64,000 nucleotides of DNA from Pseudomonas japonica (GTDB lineage Bacteria > Pseudomonadota > Gammaproteobacteria > Pseudomonadales > Pseudomonadaceae), in the NCBI RefSeq assembly GCF_900188455.1, contig NZ_FZOL01000007.1, positions 124,001-188,000 on the forward strand, given 5' to 3'. Under the pieces are notes generated by a model, which saw nothing but the letters and a program-made list of their open reading frames with translations, searched no databases and was not told where the DNA came from. Each line of letters opens with the position of its first letter. Within the stretch, counting starts at the first letter, position 1. Positions 8,165-16,706 of the stretch are shown here, piece by piece. Both the position numbers and the translations under genes were made by a program.

Positions 8165-9412
8165 ATGACCGATTCCCGCGCTACCCTCCCCGCCCACGTC
8201 GCCATTATCGGAGGCGGTCCCGCCGGCCTGATGGCGGCCGAAGTCCTCAGCCTGGCCGGGGTGCGGGTCGATCTGTACGACGCCATGCCCTCGGTGGGGC
8301 GCAAGTTCCTCCTGGCCGGGGTCGGCGGCATGAACATCACCCATTCCGAACCCAAGCCCGCCTTCGTTTCCCGCTATGCCGAGCGCGCCGACGAGATCGC
8401 CGCGCTGCTCGAAGACTTCGACGCCGAGACCCTGCGCGAATGGATTCACGGCCTGGGGATAAGTACCTTCGTCGGCACCTCGGGGCGGGTGTTTCCGACG
8501 GACATGAAAGCCGCGCCGCTGCTGCGTGCCTGGCTCAAGCGCCTGCGCGACGCCGGGGTGGTTATCCACACCCGGCATCGCTGGCTGGGCTGGAACACGG
8601 ATGGCAGCTTGCGAATCGGTTATCCACAGGGCGAACTGGTGGTCCGCGCCGATGCCGTGATCCTCGCCTTGGGTGGCGGCAGTTGGGCCCGCCTGGGTTC
8701 CGATGCAGCCTGGCTGCCATGGCTGGCCGAGCGGGCTGTGGATATCGCCCCGCTGCAGGCGGCCAACAGCGGTTTCGAAGTGACGGCGTGGAGCGATCTG
8801 CTCAAGCAGAAGTTCGCCGGGGCACCCTTGAAGAACATTGCCCTGAGCCTGCCGGGCCACGAACCACGGCCGGGCGAGTTCGTCCTGACCGAGACCGGGG
8901 TGGAAGGCAGCCTGGTGTACGCCTGGTCGGCGCAGATTCGCGAAACCATCAACCGCGAAGGCCGCGCCACGCTGTTGCTGGATCTGCTGCCGAACAAGCC
9001 TGTGGACAAGATTGCCGCGGCGCTGGCGAAACCGCGCGGGTCGCGGTCGATGGCCAGGCATCTGCAGGGGCAGTTGGGGCTGGATGGGGTGAAGGCTTCG
9101 CTGTTGCGCGAGCTGACCGGGCCGGAGGTGTTCGCTGATCCACTGAAGCTGGCGGCGGCGATCAAGGCCTTGCCCATCGAACTGGTACGGCCGCGGCCGC
9201 TGGATGAGGCGATCAGTACGGCGGGCGGTGTGAGGTTCGAAGCGCTGGACTCGGGGTTGATGCTGAAACCGGTACCGGGCGTGTTCTGCGCCGGGGAGAT
9301 GCTCGACTGGGAAGCACCGACCGGGGGGTATCTGCTGACGGCTTGCTTTGCCAGTGGCAGGCAGGCGGGGTTGGGGGTTCTAAACTGGCTTGCCGAGCCC
9401 CGTCCATTGTAG
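8165..9412 (+). CDS. NAD(P)/FAD-dependent flavoprotein, HI0933/TIGR03862 family
   Basis: A 415-residue flavoprotein with a dinucleotide-binding motif near the start (VAIIGGGPAGLMAAEVL), the family motif GRKFLLAGVGGMNITHSE, and a C-terminal FAD segment GVFCAGEMLDWEAPTGGYL. Related to E. coli YhiN. Members are uncharacterised oxidoreductases, so no substrate is offered. The stop codon is the TAG inside the first bases of a REP element that begins at 9407, meaning the repeat defines or trims the C-terminus. The final residues before it (LNWLAEPRPL) look unconserved. Confidence 0.9.
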   Translation: MTDSRATLPAHVAIIGGGPAGLMAAEVLSLAGVRVDLYDAMPSVGRKFLLAGVGGMNITHSEPKPAFVSRYAERADEIAALLEDFDAETLREWIHGLGISTFVGTSGRVFPTDMKAAPLLRAWLKRLRDAGVVIHTRHRWLGWNTDGSLRIGYPQGELVVRADAVILALGGGSWARLGSDAAWLPWLAERAVDIAPLQAANSGFEVTAWSDLLKQKFAGAPLKNIALSLPGHEPRPGEFVLTETGVEGSLVYAWSAQIRETINREGRATLLLDLLPNKPVDKIAAALAKPRGSRSMARHLQGQLGLDGVKASLLRELTGPEVFADPLKLAAAIKALPIELVRPRPLDEAISTAGGVRFEALDSGLMLKPVPGVFCAGEMLDWEAPTGGYLLTACFASGRQAGLGVLNWLAEPRPL

Positions 9413-9575
9413 GAGCTGGCTTGTCGTGTGACGAACCACTGCGAAGGACCGCGCAGCGGTCCCGGTTCCCAATTTGTAGCTGGGAAAAAGCCATTGGCCT
9501 GGCTGTAGATCAGGAACCGGGACCGCTTCGCGGTCCTTCGCAGTGGTTCGTCACACGACAAGCCAGCTCCTACAA
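9407..9575. repeat. REP doublet (REPIN-like) with 63-base inverted arms
   Basis: Two head-to-head REP units form a near-perfect inverted repeat. The left arm (9407-9469) and right arm (9513-9575) are 63 bases each and differ at one position. The outer ends read TTGTAGGAGCTGGCTTGTCG; the inner part holds the GGACCGC...GCGGTCC hairpin. About 43 bases separate the arms. Both units contain the TCGTGTGACGAACCAC insert seen also at 33014. It lies between the flavoprotein gene and convergent rhlE and supplies the former's stop codon. Confidence 0.93.
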
Positions 9576-9597
9576 GGGTCAGGCGAGCCCGGTGTTA

Positions 9598-10920
9598 TCA
9601 GGGCTTGCGCTTCTTGGGCCCGGTATTGAAAGCCGGCACCTTGCGCACCGCCTTGGCCGCCACCGGCGCATCACCGCTGTCGGTCCAGCGCCCGAGGCTG
9701 CCCTTGGCCCCACTCTGCTTCGGCTTCTTCGGTTTCTTCGGCTTTTTCAGGATCTGCCCGCTGGCATCGGTCACCGGCACCCGGTGATCCGGCTCGAAGC
9801 CCGGCTCGTCATGCCGCGGCAAGGTCTTGCGGGTCAGGGTCTCGATCGCCGAGAGCAACTGCACTTCATCGGCGCAGACCAGCGACAGCGCCTCGCCGGT
9901 ATTCCCCGCCCGACCGGTACGGCCAATGCGGTGCACGTAGTCCTCGGCAACGATCGGCAGGTCGAAGTTGACCACCAGCGGCAGGTCGTCGATGTCCAGT
10001 CCGCGTGCCGCCACGTCGGTGGCCACGAGAATCTGCACTTCCCGCGCCTTGAAGCTGTCCAGCGCGCGCTGGCGGGTGGCCTGCGGACGATCGCCATGAA
10101 TGCCGTCGGCGTTGATGCCCATGCCCAGCAGGCGTTCGACCAGTTGATCGACACCGTTGCGGGTCTTGGCGAAAACCAGCACCTGGCTCCAGCGCTGCTT
10201 GCGCAGCAGGTGGCAGAACAGCTCGGTCTTGCGCTTCTTGTCCACCGTGACGATCCACTGCTTCACCGTGCTGGCGGTGACATTGCGCGGACTGACTTCG
10301 ACGCTCAGCGGCTCCTTGAGCATCTGCCCGGCCATCAGGCGGATCTCGTCGGAGAAGGTGGCGGAGAACAGCAGGGTCTGGCGTTTCACCGGCAGCGCGG
10401 CGTAGATCGAACGCAGTTCCTCGGCAAAGCCGAGATCGAGCATGCGGTCGGCCTCGTCCAGCACCAGCGCCTGGAGCTGGTTGAACTTCACCGCGTTCTG
10501 GCGGAACAGGTCGAGCAGCCGACCCGGAGTCGCCACCAGCAGGTCGATGCCCTTGCGCAGCTTCATCATCTGCGGGTTGATGCTGACGCCGCCGTACACC
10601 GCGTAGGTGCGCAGCGGCAGGTGCTCGGCATATTCGCGGATATTCTCGTGGACCTGCTCGGCCAGCTCGCGGGTCGGCACCAGCACCAGCGCGCGCACCG
10701 AGTTGCTGGCGACCTGGGCGCCTTCCAGGGTCAGGCGCTGCAACAGTGGCAGGGCGAAACCGGCGGTCTTGCCGGTGCCGGTCTGGGCCGCGGCCATCAG
10801 GTCGCGGCCGGCCAGCACGGCGGGAATCGCCTGGGCCTGGACCGGCGTCGGGGTGTTGTAGTTCAGGCCGTCGAGGGCGCGCAGCAGCGGTTCGATCAGG
10901 CCGAGTTTGGCGAATGTCAT
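9598..10920 (-). CDS. rhlE: ATP-dependent RNA helicase, RhlE type (DEAD-box)
   Basis: A 440-residue helicase that unwinds RNA during ribosome assembly and mRNA decay. All DEAD-box motifs are present: Q motif (FAKLGLIEPLLRALDGLNYNTPTPVQ), Walker A AAQTGTGKT, PTRELAEQV, DEAD in LVLDEADRMLDLGF, SAT in LLFSATFSDE, then VLVFAKTRNGVD, VATDVAARGLDID and HRIGRTGRAG. The C-terminal tail after residue 370 is basic and low-complexity (KKPKKPKKPKQSG, then GPKKRKP), typical of RhlE RNA-binding tails. Several RhlE/DbpA/SrmB paralogues occur per Pseudomonas genome, so the name is by best resemblance. Confidence 0.92.
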   Translation of the reverse strand: MTFAKLGLIEPLLRALDGLNYNTPTPVQAQAIPAVLAGRDLMAAAQTGTGKTAGFALPLLQRLTLEGAQVASNSVRALVLVPTRELAEQVHENIREYAEHLPLRTYAVYGGVSINPQMMKLRKGIDLLVATPGRLLDLFRQNAVKFNQLQALVLDEADRMLDLGFAEELRSIYAALPVKRQTLLFSATFSDEIRLMAGQMLKEPLSVEVSPRNVTASTVKQWIVTVDKKRKTELFCHLLRKQRWSQVLVFAKTRNGVDQLVERLLGMGINADGIHGDRPQATRQRALDSFKAREVQILVATDVAARGLDIDDLPLVVNFDLPIVAEDYVHRIGRTGRAGNTGEALSLVCADEVQLLSAIETLTRKTLPRHDEPGFEPDHRVPVTDASGQILKKPKKPKKPKQSGAKGSLGRWTDSGDAPVAAKAVRKVPAFNTGPKKRKP

Positions 10921-10978
10921 GGCAATACCGTCAGGGGAAATCGTGCAATGGCGCGGAGTTTACCCTGTTCGCCGACGA

Positions 10979-11902
10979 TCACCGAGTGCCGGACATCTCG
11001 CCTTCGACCGCCGCCGCCTGCGGGACCCTGCGCCACTGCGGGAGCCCGATCAGCACCACCGCGCCGATGATCACCGCCATCGCCAGGCACTCCTCGGCGC
11101 CGATCTGTTCGCCGGCGAAGAGAATCCCCAGCAGCACCGCCACCGCCGGGTTGACGTAGGCGTAGCTGGTGGCCGCCGCCGGACGCACATGCTTGAGCAG
11201 GTACATGTAGGCGCTGAAGGCGATGATCGAGCCGAACACCACCAGATACGCCAGCGCGCCCCAGCCCGCGGCGGTGGGCATCTGGGTCAGGCGCTCGCCA
11301 CTGAAGAAGCTGCTCGCCAGCAGCACCACGCCGCCCACCAGCATTTCCGCGGCACTGGCCATCGGCCCCTGGGGCAGCGGCAGGCTCTTGCTCCACACCG
11401 AACCGAACGCCCAGGACGCCGCGGCGAACAGGATCAGCGCCGCGCCCAGCGGGCTGGCCTGCAGGTTCGAACCGAGGTTGAGCAAGGCGATGCCGGCCAG
11501 GCCCATGAAGATCCCGGCCCATTCCAGGCGGGTGTTGCGCTGGCCCCAGAGCAGGCCGAACAACAGGGTGAACAGCGGCACCGTGGCCACCGCCAGCGCC
11601 GCCACGCCGGAAGCGACCCCGGCATGCTCGGCCACCGTCACCCCGCCGTTGCCGCAACTGAGCAACAGGAAGCCGATGACCCCAGCCGCCTTCCACTGTT
11701 GCCAGGTCGGGGCCGGCACTCCGCGCCAGCGCAGGAAGCCATACAACAGCGCACCGGCGACCACGAAGCGCACCCCGGCCATGAGCATTGGCGGCCAGGA
11801 CTCGACCCCGATGCGAATGGCCAGGTAGGTGGAGCCCCAGACCAGGTACAAGGCAAGGAAGGCACCGATCAATAACCAGGGAAAACGACGGGAGGCAGAC
11901 AT
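10979..11902 (-). CDS. EamA/DMT family exporter (YedA-like)
   Basis: A 307-residue inner-membrane drug/metabolite transporter with ten hydrophobic segments in two EamA halves. The start LLIGAFLALYLVWGSTYLAIR with GVESWPPMLMAGVRFVVAGALLY is highly characteristic of the YedA subgroup. The second half has WSKSLPLPQGPMASAAEMLVGG and SYAYVNPAVAVLLG. It is divergent from an Lrp/AsnC regulator about 143 bases away, an arrangement that often means the regulator controls export of an amino acid or similar metabolite. The substrate is not known. Confidence 0.9.
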   Translation of the reverse strand: MSASRRFPWLLIGAFLALYLVWGSTYLAIRIGVESWPPMLMAGVRFVVAGALLYGFLRWRGVPAPTWQQWKAAGVIGFLLLSCGNGGVTVAEHAGVASGVAALAVATVPLFTLLFGLLWGQRNTRLEWAGIFMGLAGIALLNLGSNLQASPLGAALILFAAASWAFGSVWSKSLPLPQGPMASAAEMLVGGVVLLASSFFSGERLTQMPTAAGWGALAYLVVFGSIIAFSAYMYLLKHVRPAAATSYAYVNPAVAVLLGILFAGEQIGAEECLAMAVIIGAVVLIGLPQWRRVPQAAAVEGEMSGTR

Positions 11903-12045
11903 GGGGGGCTCGAATTTGAGTAGTTGTGGCGTTAGTTTAAAAAGCCACGCGGGTAAAATTAAGTTTCAAAATATGCTTATCCAGCCCCTGGACTTTCGAA
12001 AGAACGGATCTTTCAGACCTTTCCCTTTGTTTTAACGAGACCCCC

Positions 12046-12504
12046 ATGGACAAGTATGATCGCATGCTCCTCGCCGCCCTTCTGGAAAACGGCCGCGCCT
12101 CCTTCGCCCAACTGGCGCGCACCGTCAATCTGTCGGCCCCGGCGGTGGCGGAACGGGTGGCGAAGCTGGAAGCCAGCGGGGTGATCACCGGTTATCAGGC
12201 CAAGGTCGACATGAGCAAGATCGGCCTGCCGATCCAGTGCGTGATCGAGCTGCGCCTGGCCAGCCACGGCAACCAGCAGGCCTACGAAGCGCTGACGCAG
12301 ATTCCCCAGCTCACCGAATGCCACCGGGTCACCGGTGATCCCTGCGTGATCATGCAGGCGGCGGTGGGGTCGATGCCGGAGCTGGAAGAGCTGATCAACC
12401 GCGTGGCGCAGTTCGGTTTCAGCAAGACCTCGATCATTCTCTCCAGCGCGGTGGAGCGGCGCGTGCCGCTGGGGCAACTGGAGAAGAAAGCTAACGGTGC
12501 TTGA
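12046..12504 (+). CDS. Lrp/AsnC family transcriptional regulator
   Basis: A 152-residue regulator with an N-terminal winged helix-turn-helix (DKYDRMLLAALLENGRASFA, then LSAPAVAERVAKLEASGVI) and a C-terminal RAM effector-binding domain (LTECHRVTGDPCVIMQAAV, then VAQFGFSKTSIILSSAVERR). Such proteins bind amino acids and form octamers. The gene diverges from the EamA exporter through an AT-rich intergenic stretch, the likely operator region, so the exporter is the obvious target. Its 3' end overlaps that of the convergent exonuclease gene by 14 bases. Confidence 0.92.
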   Translation: MDKYDRMLLAALLENGRASFAQLARTVNLSAPAVAERVAKLEASGVITGYQAKVDMSKIGLPIQCVIELRLASHGNQQAYEALTQIPQLTECHRVTGDPCVIMQAAVGSMPELEELINRVAQFGFSKTSIILSSAVERRVPLGQLEKKANGA

Positions 12505-13096
12505 GCAAGGCCTCGCGGACCTTGGCGGCGGGGACCTTCTGCAGCTTGCACAGGAAGGCGTGGTCGAGTTGCTGCACTCCGTGGGTCTGGCGCAACTCGC
12601 CGACCAGGTGCTGCAGCAGGTTGGCGGCCATTTCCGCGTCGGCCATGGCCCGGTGCGCGGTGCCGGTGTCGGGCAGCCCGGCCCAGCGGGTCAGGGTGCC
12701 GAGCTTGTGGTTCGGCGCCGCCGGCAGCAGGCGCCGCGACAGCAGCAGCGAACAGGCGAAAGACTGGCCGCGGCTGCGACCGATACGGCCTAGTTCGTAG
12801 TCCCAGAACTTCTGGTCGAAGGCGGCGTTGTGCGCCAGCAACGGAGTGTCGCCGACGAACTCGGCCACTTCGTTCATCACCCGCTCCACCGGCGGTGCGC
12901 TGCGCAGCATCGCCGTGGTGATGCCGGTGAGTCCGGCGACGAAGGCCGGCACCGGCACGCCGGCGTTCATCAGGCTCTGGTAGCGCTCGACGATGCGCCC
13001 CTGCTCCAGCATCACCACCGCCACCTCGGTGGCACGGCAACCGGCGCCGGGGGTGATACCGGTGGTTTCGAAGTCGATGACGGCGATACGTTCCAA
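12491..13096 (-). CDS. DnaQ-like 3'-5' exonuclease (DEDDh)
   Basis: A 201-residue exonuclease of the DnaQ/RNase T superfamily. Exo I is VIDFETTG (Asp, Glu), Exo II is PLLAHNAAFDQKFWDYEL, and Exo III is GTAHRAMADAEMAANLLQHL with the His and Asp of the DEDDh type. There is no polymerase or UvrC fusion, so a standalone DNA or RNA trimming enzyme is likely. The start is TTG at 13096: a GAGG Shine-Dalgarno lies seven bases before it, it overlaps the stop of the upstream NYN gene, and no ATG is near enough. The two genes are spaced nine bases apart and should be co-translated. Confidence 0.88.
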   Translation of the reverse strand: MERIAVIDFETTGITPGAGCRATEVAVVMLEQGRIVERYQSLMNAGVPVPAFVAGLTGITTAMLRSAPPVERVMNEVAEFVGDTPLLAHNAAFDQKFWDYELGRIGRSRGQSFACSLLLSRRLLPAAPNHKLGTLTRWAGLPDTGTAHRAMADAEMAANLLQHLVGELRQTHGVQQLDHAFLCKLQKVPAAKVREALLKHR

Positions 13097-13105
13097 GAAA
13101 AAACC

Positions 13106-13585
13106 TCAATGCTTGAGCAAAAGCGCGCCTTCGACGGGCACGTAGCGACTGGCGGCGCGGATCAGCGAGTTGGCGGTGAGCCCCGGCACGCCGTAGGCCA
13201 CGGCCTCGACACCGTGGCGCTGGATGACCCGCTCCAGCAGCAGGTCGAAATCGCCGTCGCCGGAGGCCAGGACCACCTGGTCGACCCGGGCGGCGGCATC
13301 CACCACATCGAGGGTGATGCCCACGTCCCAGTCGCCCTTGGCCGAGCCGTCGCTGCGCTGGATATAGGGCTTGAGCTTCACGGTGAAACCGAGGTTGCGC
13401 AGGATCTGCTGGAATTGCTGCTGCTTGCTGTCGCCCCGGTCGATGGCGTAGGCGAAGGCCTCGACGATCTCGCCGTCACGGCTGACCTCGGCCCAGAAGG
13501 CGGCGTAGTTGAAATGGCAGCCATAAGCCTGGCGCACGGTGTAGTAGAGGTTCTGGACGTCGACGAACAGCGCGATTTTCTTCAT
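13106..13585 (-). CDS. NYN-domain (LabA/DUF88) putative ribonuclease
   Basis: A 159-residue protein with a PIN-like NYN nuclease fold. Conserved acidic residues appear in KIALFVDVQNLYYT (Asp and Asn), in GDWDVGITLDVVDAAARVD, and in VVLASGDGDFDLLLERVIQ, as expected for the metal-binding active site. Relatives include LabA and the LOTUS/NYN RNases, usually thought to cut RNA. ATG 13585 is chosen over the GTG one codon upstream because the strong AAGGAGG lies five bases before the ATG but only a base or two before the GTG. It is the first gene of a two-gene operon with the DnaQ-like exonuclease, which suggests joint nucleic-acid processing. RNA specificity is inferred from the family. Confidence 0.85.
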   Translation of the reverse strand: MKKIALFVDVQNLYYTVRQAYGCHFNYAAFWAEVSRDGEIVEAFAYAIDRGDSKQQQFQQILRNLGFTVKLKPYIQRSDGSAKGDWDVGITLDVVDAAARVDQVVLASGDGDFDLLLERVIQRHGVEAVAYGVPGLTANSLIRAASRYVPVEGALLLKH

Positions 13586-13657
13586 CACAACCTCCTTCTC
13601 GCTGGGCCTGGGCCGATAAAGGCGCCCAGTATGCCAGTGTGGAGGCGCTGCTGCTTG

Positions 13658-13704
13658 GTGTGATCGACGGCGCCCTCCCCGTGTGATCGGCTGGCGACCT
13701 CCCC
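13658..13704. repeat. Imperfect tandem repeat, two copies of 23-24 bases
   Basis: Two adjacent copies share GTGTGATCG...GGCG.CCTCCCC (13658-13680 and 13681-13704). It abuts the REP doublet that follows and is probably debris around it. No function is visible. Confidence 0.6.
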
Positions 13705-13840
13705 GTAGGAGCGAGGCTTGCCCGCGAAAGGACCGCGAAGTGGTCCCGATCCAGATGCCGCTGAGCGACAGCCAAATTGGGTTGTCAGGTTTAGGGACCG
13801 CTGTGCGGTCCTTTCGCGGGCAAGCCGCGCTCCTACGGGG
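13701..13840. repeat. REP doublet (REPIN-like)
   Basis: Head-to-head units: CCCCGTAGGAGCGAGGCTTG on the left and its near complement ending GCTCCTACGGGG on the right. Each has the CCCGCGAAAGGACCGC hairpin core. The centre differs between arms. It sits between the NYN gene promoter and the end of the DUF2076 gene. Confidence 0.9.
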
Positions 13841-13848
13841 AGAGGACG

Positions 13849-14559
13849 TCAGACGTAATCATCGTCCGAGAAGAAACCGCCGCTGTCGTCGTTGTAGCTG
13901 CTGTCATCGGCCACATAGCGCTGGCTGTCATCGTTCCAGCCCCCGCCCTGATCGCTGGCCGGCGCCGGCTCTTCCTTGATCACCTCGACGACTTCCTCGG
14001 GCTGCGCGTTGTGATGGAACAGGCTGCTGATGCCCTGCGCCAGCATCACCCCACCCGCCACACCGGCAGCGGTCTGCAAGGCACCGCCGAGGAAGCTGCT
14101 GGCCCCGCCGCGCGCAGGGGCAGCCTGGGCTTGCGGCGGTGGCGCGCCCCAGTTGGATTGCGGCGCCACACCGCCACCGCTACCCGGGCCATCACGCCAG
14201 CCGCCCGAGGACGAAGGTGGCGCGACCGCCGCTGGCTGGCTCGGCGCCGGACGGGCACTGGAACCGAAGATGCTCGACAGGAAACCACCACCGCCCTGCT
14301 GTGCTGGTGCGGGATTCGCCGCCCTGGCCTTCGCTTCGGCCAGTTCGGCCTGGAGCTGGCGGTTCTGTTCGTCGAGGCGCTTGAGCGCCGCTTCCTGGAC
14401 CAGGATCGCCTGGGCCATGTAGTAAGGCGCGGCGGCATGCTGCTGCACGAGGCCGGCGATATGCGCCTGGGCCTCGGCATCGCGCGGGGTGCCTTCGGCC
14501 TCGGCCTGGCGCAGCCTGGCGAACAGGCCCTCGATCAGGTTCCGCTCTTCGTGATTCAT
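13849..14559 (-). CDS. DUF2076 domain-containing protein
   Basis: A 236-residue protein of unknown function matching the DUF2076 (YhfK-associated periplasmic ligand-binding sensor type) pattern. The N-terminal third is helical (MNHEERNLIEGLFARLRQAE, AAAPYYMAQAILVQEAALKRLDEQNRQLQAEL) with a short coiled coil. The middle is rich in Gly, Pro, Ala and Ser (QQGGGGFLSSIFGS). A hydrophobic glycine stretch GGALQTAAGVAGGVMLAQG is followed by an acidic, Asp/Tyr-rich tail. I chose the start MNHEERNLIEGL because the 20 residues upstream do not resemble the family. It is divergent from a YciC-family membrane protein. I cannot assign a role. Confidence 0.82.
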   Translation of the reverse strand: MNHEERNLIEGLFARLRQAEAEGTPRDAEAQAHIAGLVQQHAAAPYYMAQAILVQEAALKRLDEQNRQLQAELAEAKARAANPAPAQQGGGGFLSSIFGSSARPAPSQPAAVAPPSSSGGWRDGPGSGGGVAPQSNWGAPPPQAQAAPARGGASSFLGGALQTAAGVAGGVMLAQGISSLFHHNAQPEEVVEVIKEEPAPASDQGGGWNDDSQRYVADDSSYNDDSGGFFSDDDYV

Positions 14560-14699
14560 GACGCGACCTCTCTGCTGTACGGGTTGCAGTGAACATAGGG
14601 ACAAGCATCCGCGTTTCAATACACCCTGCGCATGAAACTTTGTTCAGGTTCGACCCCTGAGCTAAAGTGACCGCCTGCTCCGGACACCGACATCGACCC

Positions 14700-15365
14700 A
14701 TGAATCCCCTCTCCGTTCTACGCGACTCCCTGTACTTCTTCCGCCGCCATCTGGTCAGCATCGCCGGCCTGTGCCTGCCGCTGGTGATCCTCGAAGCCCT
14801 GTGCACCCAACTGCTCTACAGCCAGCTGGAGGACAACGCTTCGCAGGGCTACGGCCTGCTGGTGGGCCTGCTGTTCTATCCGCTGTACAGCGCGGCGCTG
14901 ATCCTCTACCTCGACGCCCGCACCGACGGCCACGAACCGCTCAAGCGCAACCTGCTGGCCCGCGCCGTGCAACTGTGGCCATCGTTCGCCCTGCTGGTGA
15001 TGCTCAGTTCACTGCTGATCATGGCCGGCATCTCGCTGTTCATCCTGCCGGGCATCTGGGTGATGACCAACCTGGTGTTCGCCGAGTACCTGCTGGTGCT
15101 GCAAGGTCGCGCGCCGATGGCCGCCATGCGCGAAAGCTTCCAGATGGTCAACGGCAACTTCTGGCGGATCCTGATGTGCATGCTCGGGGTCATGACACCG
15201 CTGTGGCTGTTCAACGGCATCACCCTCGGCCTGCTGCCGGAGCAGGTGAGCCCGGCCCTGGAACTGCTGGTCAATGTGGTCAACAGCTTCCTGCAACTGT
15301 TCAGCACCGTGGTGCTGTTCCGCCTGTACATGCTGATCAGCGAGTCCACCCCGGCGCGTTCCTGA
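14700..15365 (+). CDS. YciC family (UPF0259) inner-membrane protein
   Basis: A 221-residue integral membrane protein with about six hydrophobic segments. It aligns in outline with E. coli YciC: N-terminal DSLYFFRRHLVSIAGLCLPLVILE, a central SLFILPGIWVMTNLVFAEYLLVLQG segment, MRESFQMVNGNFWRI, and the end FSTVVLFRLYMLISES. Function unknown in the family; a role in envelope physiology is assumed. The start at 14700 removes 11 unlikely in-frame residues. It may be co-transcribed with the membrane-anchored EEP phosphatase 46 bases downstream. Confidence 0.85.
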   Translation: MNPLSVLRDSLYFFRRHLVSIAGLCLPLVILEALCTQLLYSQLEDNASQGYGLLVGLLFYPLYSAALILYLDARTDGHEPLKRNLLARAVQLWPSFALLVMLSSLLIMAGISLFILPGIWVMTNLVFAEYLLVLQGRAPMAAMRESFQMVNGNFWRILMCMLGVMTPLWLFNGITLGLLPEQVSPALELLVNVVNSFLQLFSTVVLFRLYMLISESTPARS

Positions 15366-15411
15366 ATCCGGGGGCTATGCTCAACCGTCAAACCCGACCT
15401 GTCCGAGCCCG

Positions 15412-16497
15412 ATGACCCGACTACTGCGCAACGCCCTGCTGCTGCTTCTGCTGATCGCCGTCCTGCTCTGGCTGCTGGCCTGGCAGGCGGGCTGGCGGCC
15501 CGAGCCGCTGGAGGAGGTGCCGGTGGCGTGCACGGGCCCGGCCAAGCCATTGGTGCCAGGCCAGCAGTTGAAGGTGATGACCTGGAACCTGCAGTACCTG
15601 GCCGGCAAGCGCTACGTGTTCTGGTACGACGAGGCCGCCGGCGAGGACACCCGCCCCACCGAAGAAGACCTGGCCTTCAACCTCGATGAAGTGGCGCGGG
15701 TGATCCGTGCCGAACAGGCGGATATCGTCCTGCTCCAGGAGCTGGACAAGGGCGCCAAGGCCAGCGACTACCAGGACCAGCTCGCCCTGCTCCGCGAGCG
15801 TCTCGCCGACCTCTATCCCTGCGCCGTGCAGGCCTGGGACTGGAAAGCCGAATTCGTTCCCGACCGGCACATCGCCGGCAGCGTCGGTCGTACCCTGGCC
15901 ACCCTCAGCCGCTACCCGATCCAGCAGGCCCAGCGGGTGCAGTTGCCGCGCGCGTCCGACAATGTCCTCAGCCGCCTGCTCGAACCGCAGCAGGCCGTGC
16001 TGGTCAGCTACCTGCCGCTGCGCGAAGGCGGGCAACTGGCGGTGCTCAATACGCAGTTGGCTCGGCACCTGCCGGGCAACGATGTGCAGCCGCGCCAGGT
16101 GCGCGAACTGGAGACCTTGCTGGACCGCTTCGAACGGCAGGGCACGCCGTGGATCGCCGGTGGTGATTTCAATCAGTTGCCGCTCGGCCAGTACCGCCGC
16201 CTCAAACCCGAGCAGCGCCGCTTCTATGCGCCCGACAGCGAACTGCACCGGCTCTGGGACAAGTACCCGATGATCCCGGCCAACGCCGAAGCCACCGGCG
16301 CGTATCGTCAACAGTGGCTGACCCATTTCCCCAATGACCCGCGCCTGGACGCTCCGGACCGGACCCTCGACTACCTGTTCCACAGTCCGAAGCTGAGGCG
16401 GGTCGCCGCGGGGGTCGTGCAGCAGGACACCCTGGCGATCTCCGATCACCTGCCGGTGCTGGCGCGGCTACTGCTGCCGACGCCGCCGGAGTCCTGA
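15412..16497 (+). CDS. Membrane-anchored endonuclease/exonuclease/phosphatase (EEP) family protein
   Basis: A 361-residue protein. An N-terminal hydrophobic anchor (LLRNALLLLLLIAVLLWLLA) is followed by a DNase I-like phosphoesterase domain: LKVMTWNLQYLAG, ADIVLLQELDKG (catalytic Glu), the GGDFNQLP motif, RTLDYLFHS (Asp) and the terminal ISDHLPVLARL (Asp-His). Membrane-tethered members act on phospholipids, sphingolipid-like molecules or nucleic acids in the periplasm; the sequence does not decide. It begins about 46 bases after the yciC-like gene and may share its transcript. Confidence 0.87.
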   Translation: MTRLLRNALLLLLLIAVLLWLLAWQAGWRPEPLEEVPVACTGPAKPLVPGQQLKVMTWNLQYLAGKRYVFWYDEAAGEDTRPTEEDLAFNLDEVARVIRAEQADIVLLQELDKGAKASDYQDQLALLRERLADLYPCAVQAWDWKAEFVPDRHIAGSVGRTLATLSRYPIQQAQRVQLPRASDNVLSRLLEPQQAVLVSYLPLREGGQLAVLNTQLARHLPGNDVQPRQVRELETLLDRFERQGTPWIAGGDFNQLPLGQYRRLKPEQRRFYAPDSELHRLWDKYPMIPANAEATGAYRQQWLTHFPNDPRLDAPDRTLDYLFHSPKLRRVAAGVVQQDTLAISDHLPVLARLLLPTPPES

Positions 16498-16706
16498 AGG
16501 CCCTCAAGGACCACCCGCAAGCACCGGGCAGCCGACGATGCAACCCGGCAATCCCACCTTGCGGCGATGCAACATCAATTCGCTAACCACGCCCGCCCCC
16601 GGCTGCTAGCCTAGGCCGCAAACACGGATTGACCGGCAGGTATCGCCACCTCACCCATGCGCGATTCGATTGCGTGCGACCCTATAAAAAATACAAAGGG
16701 ACATCC

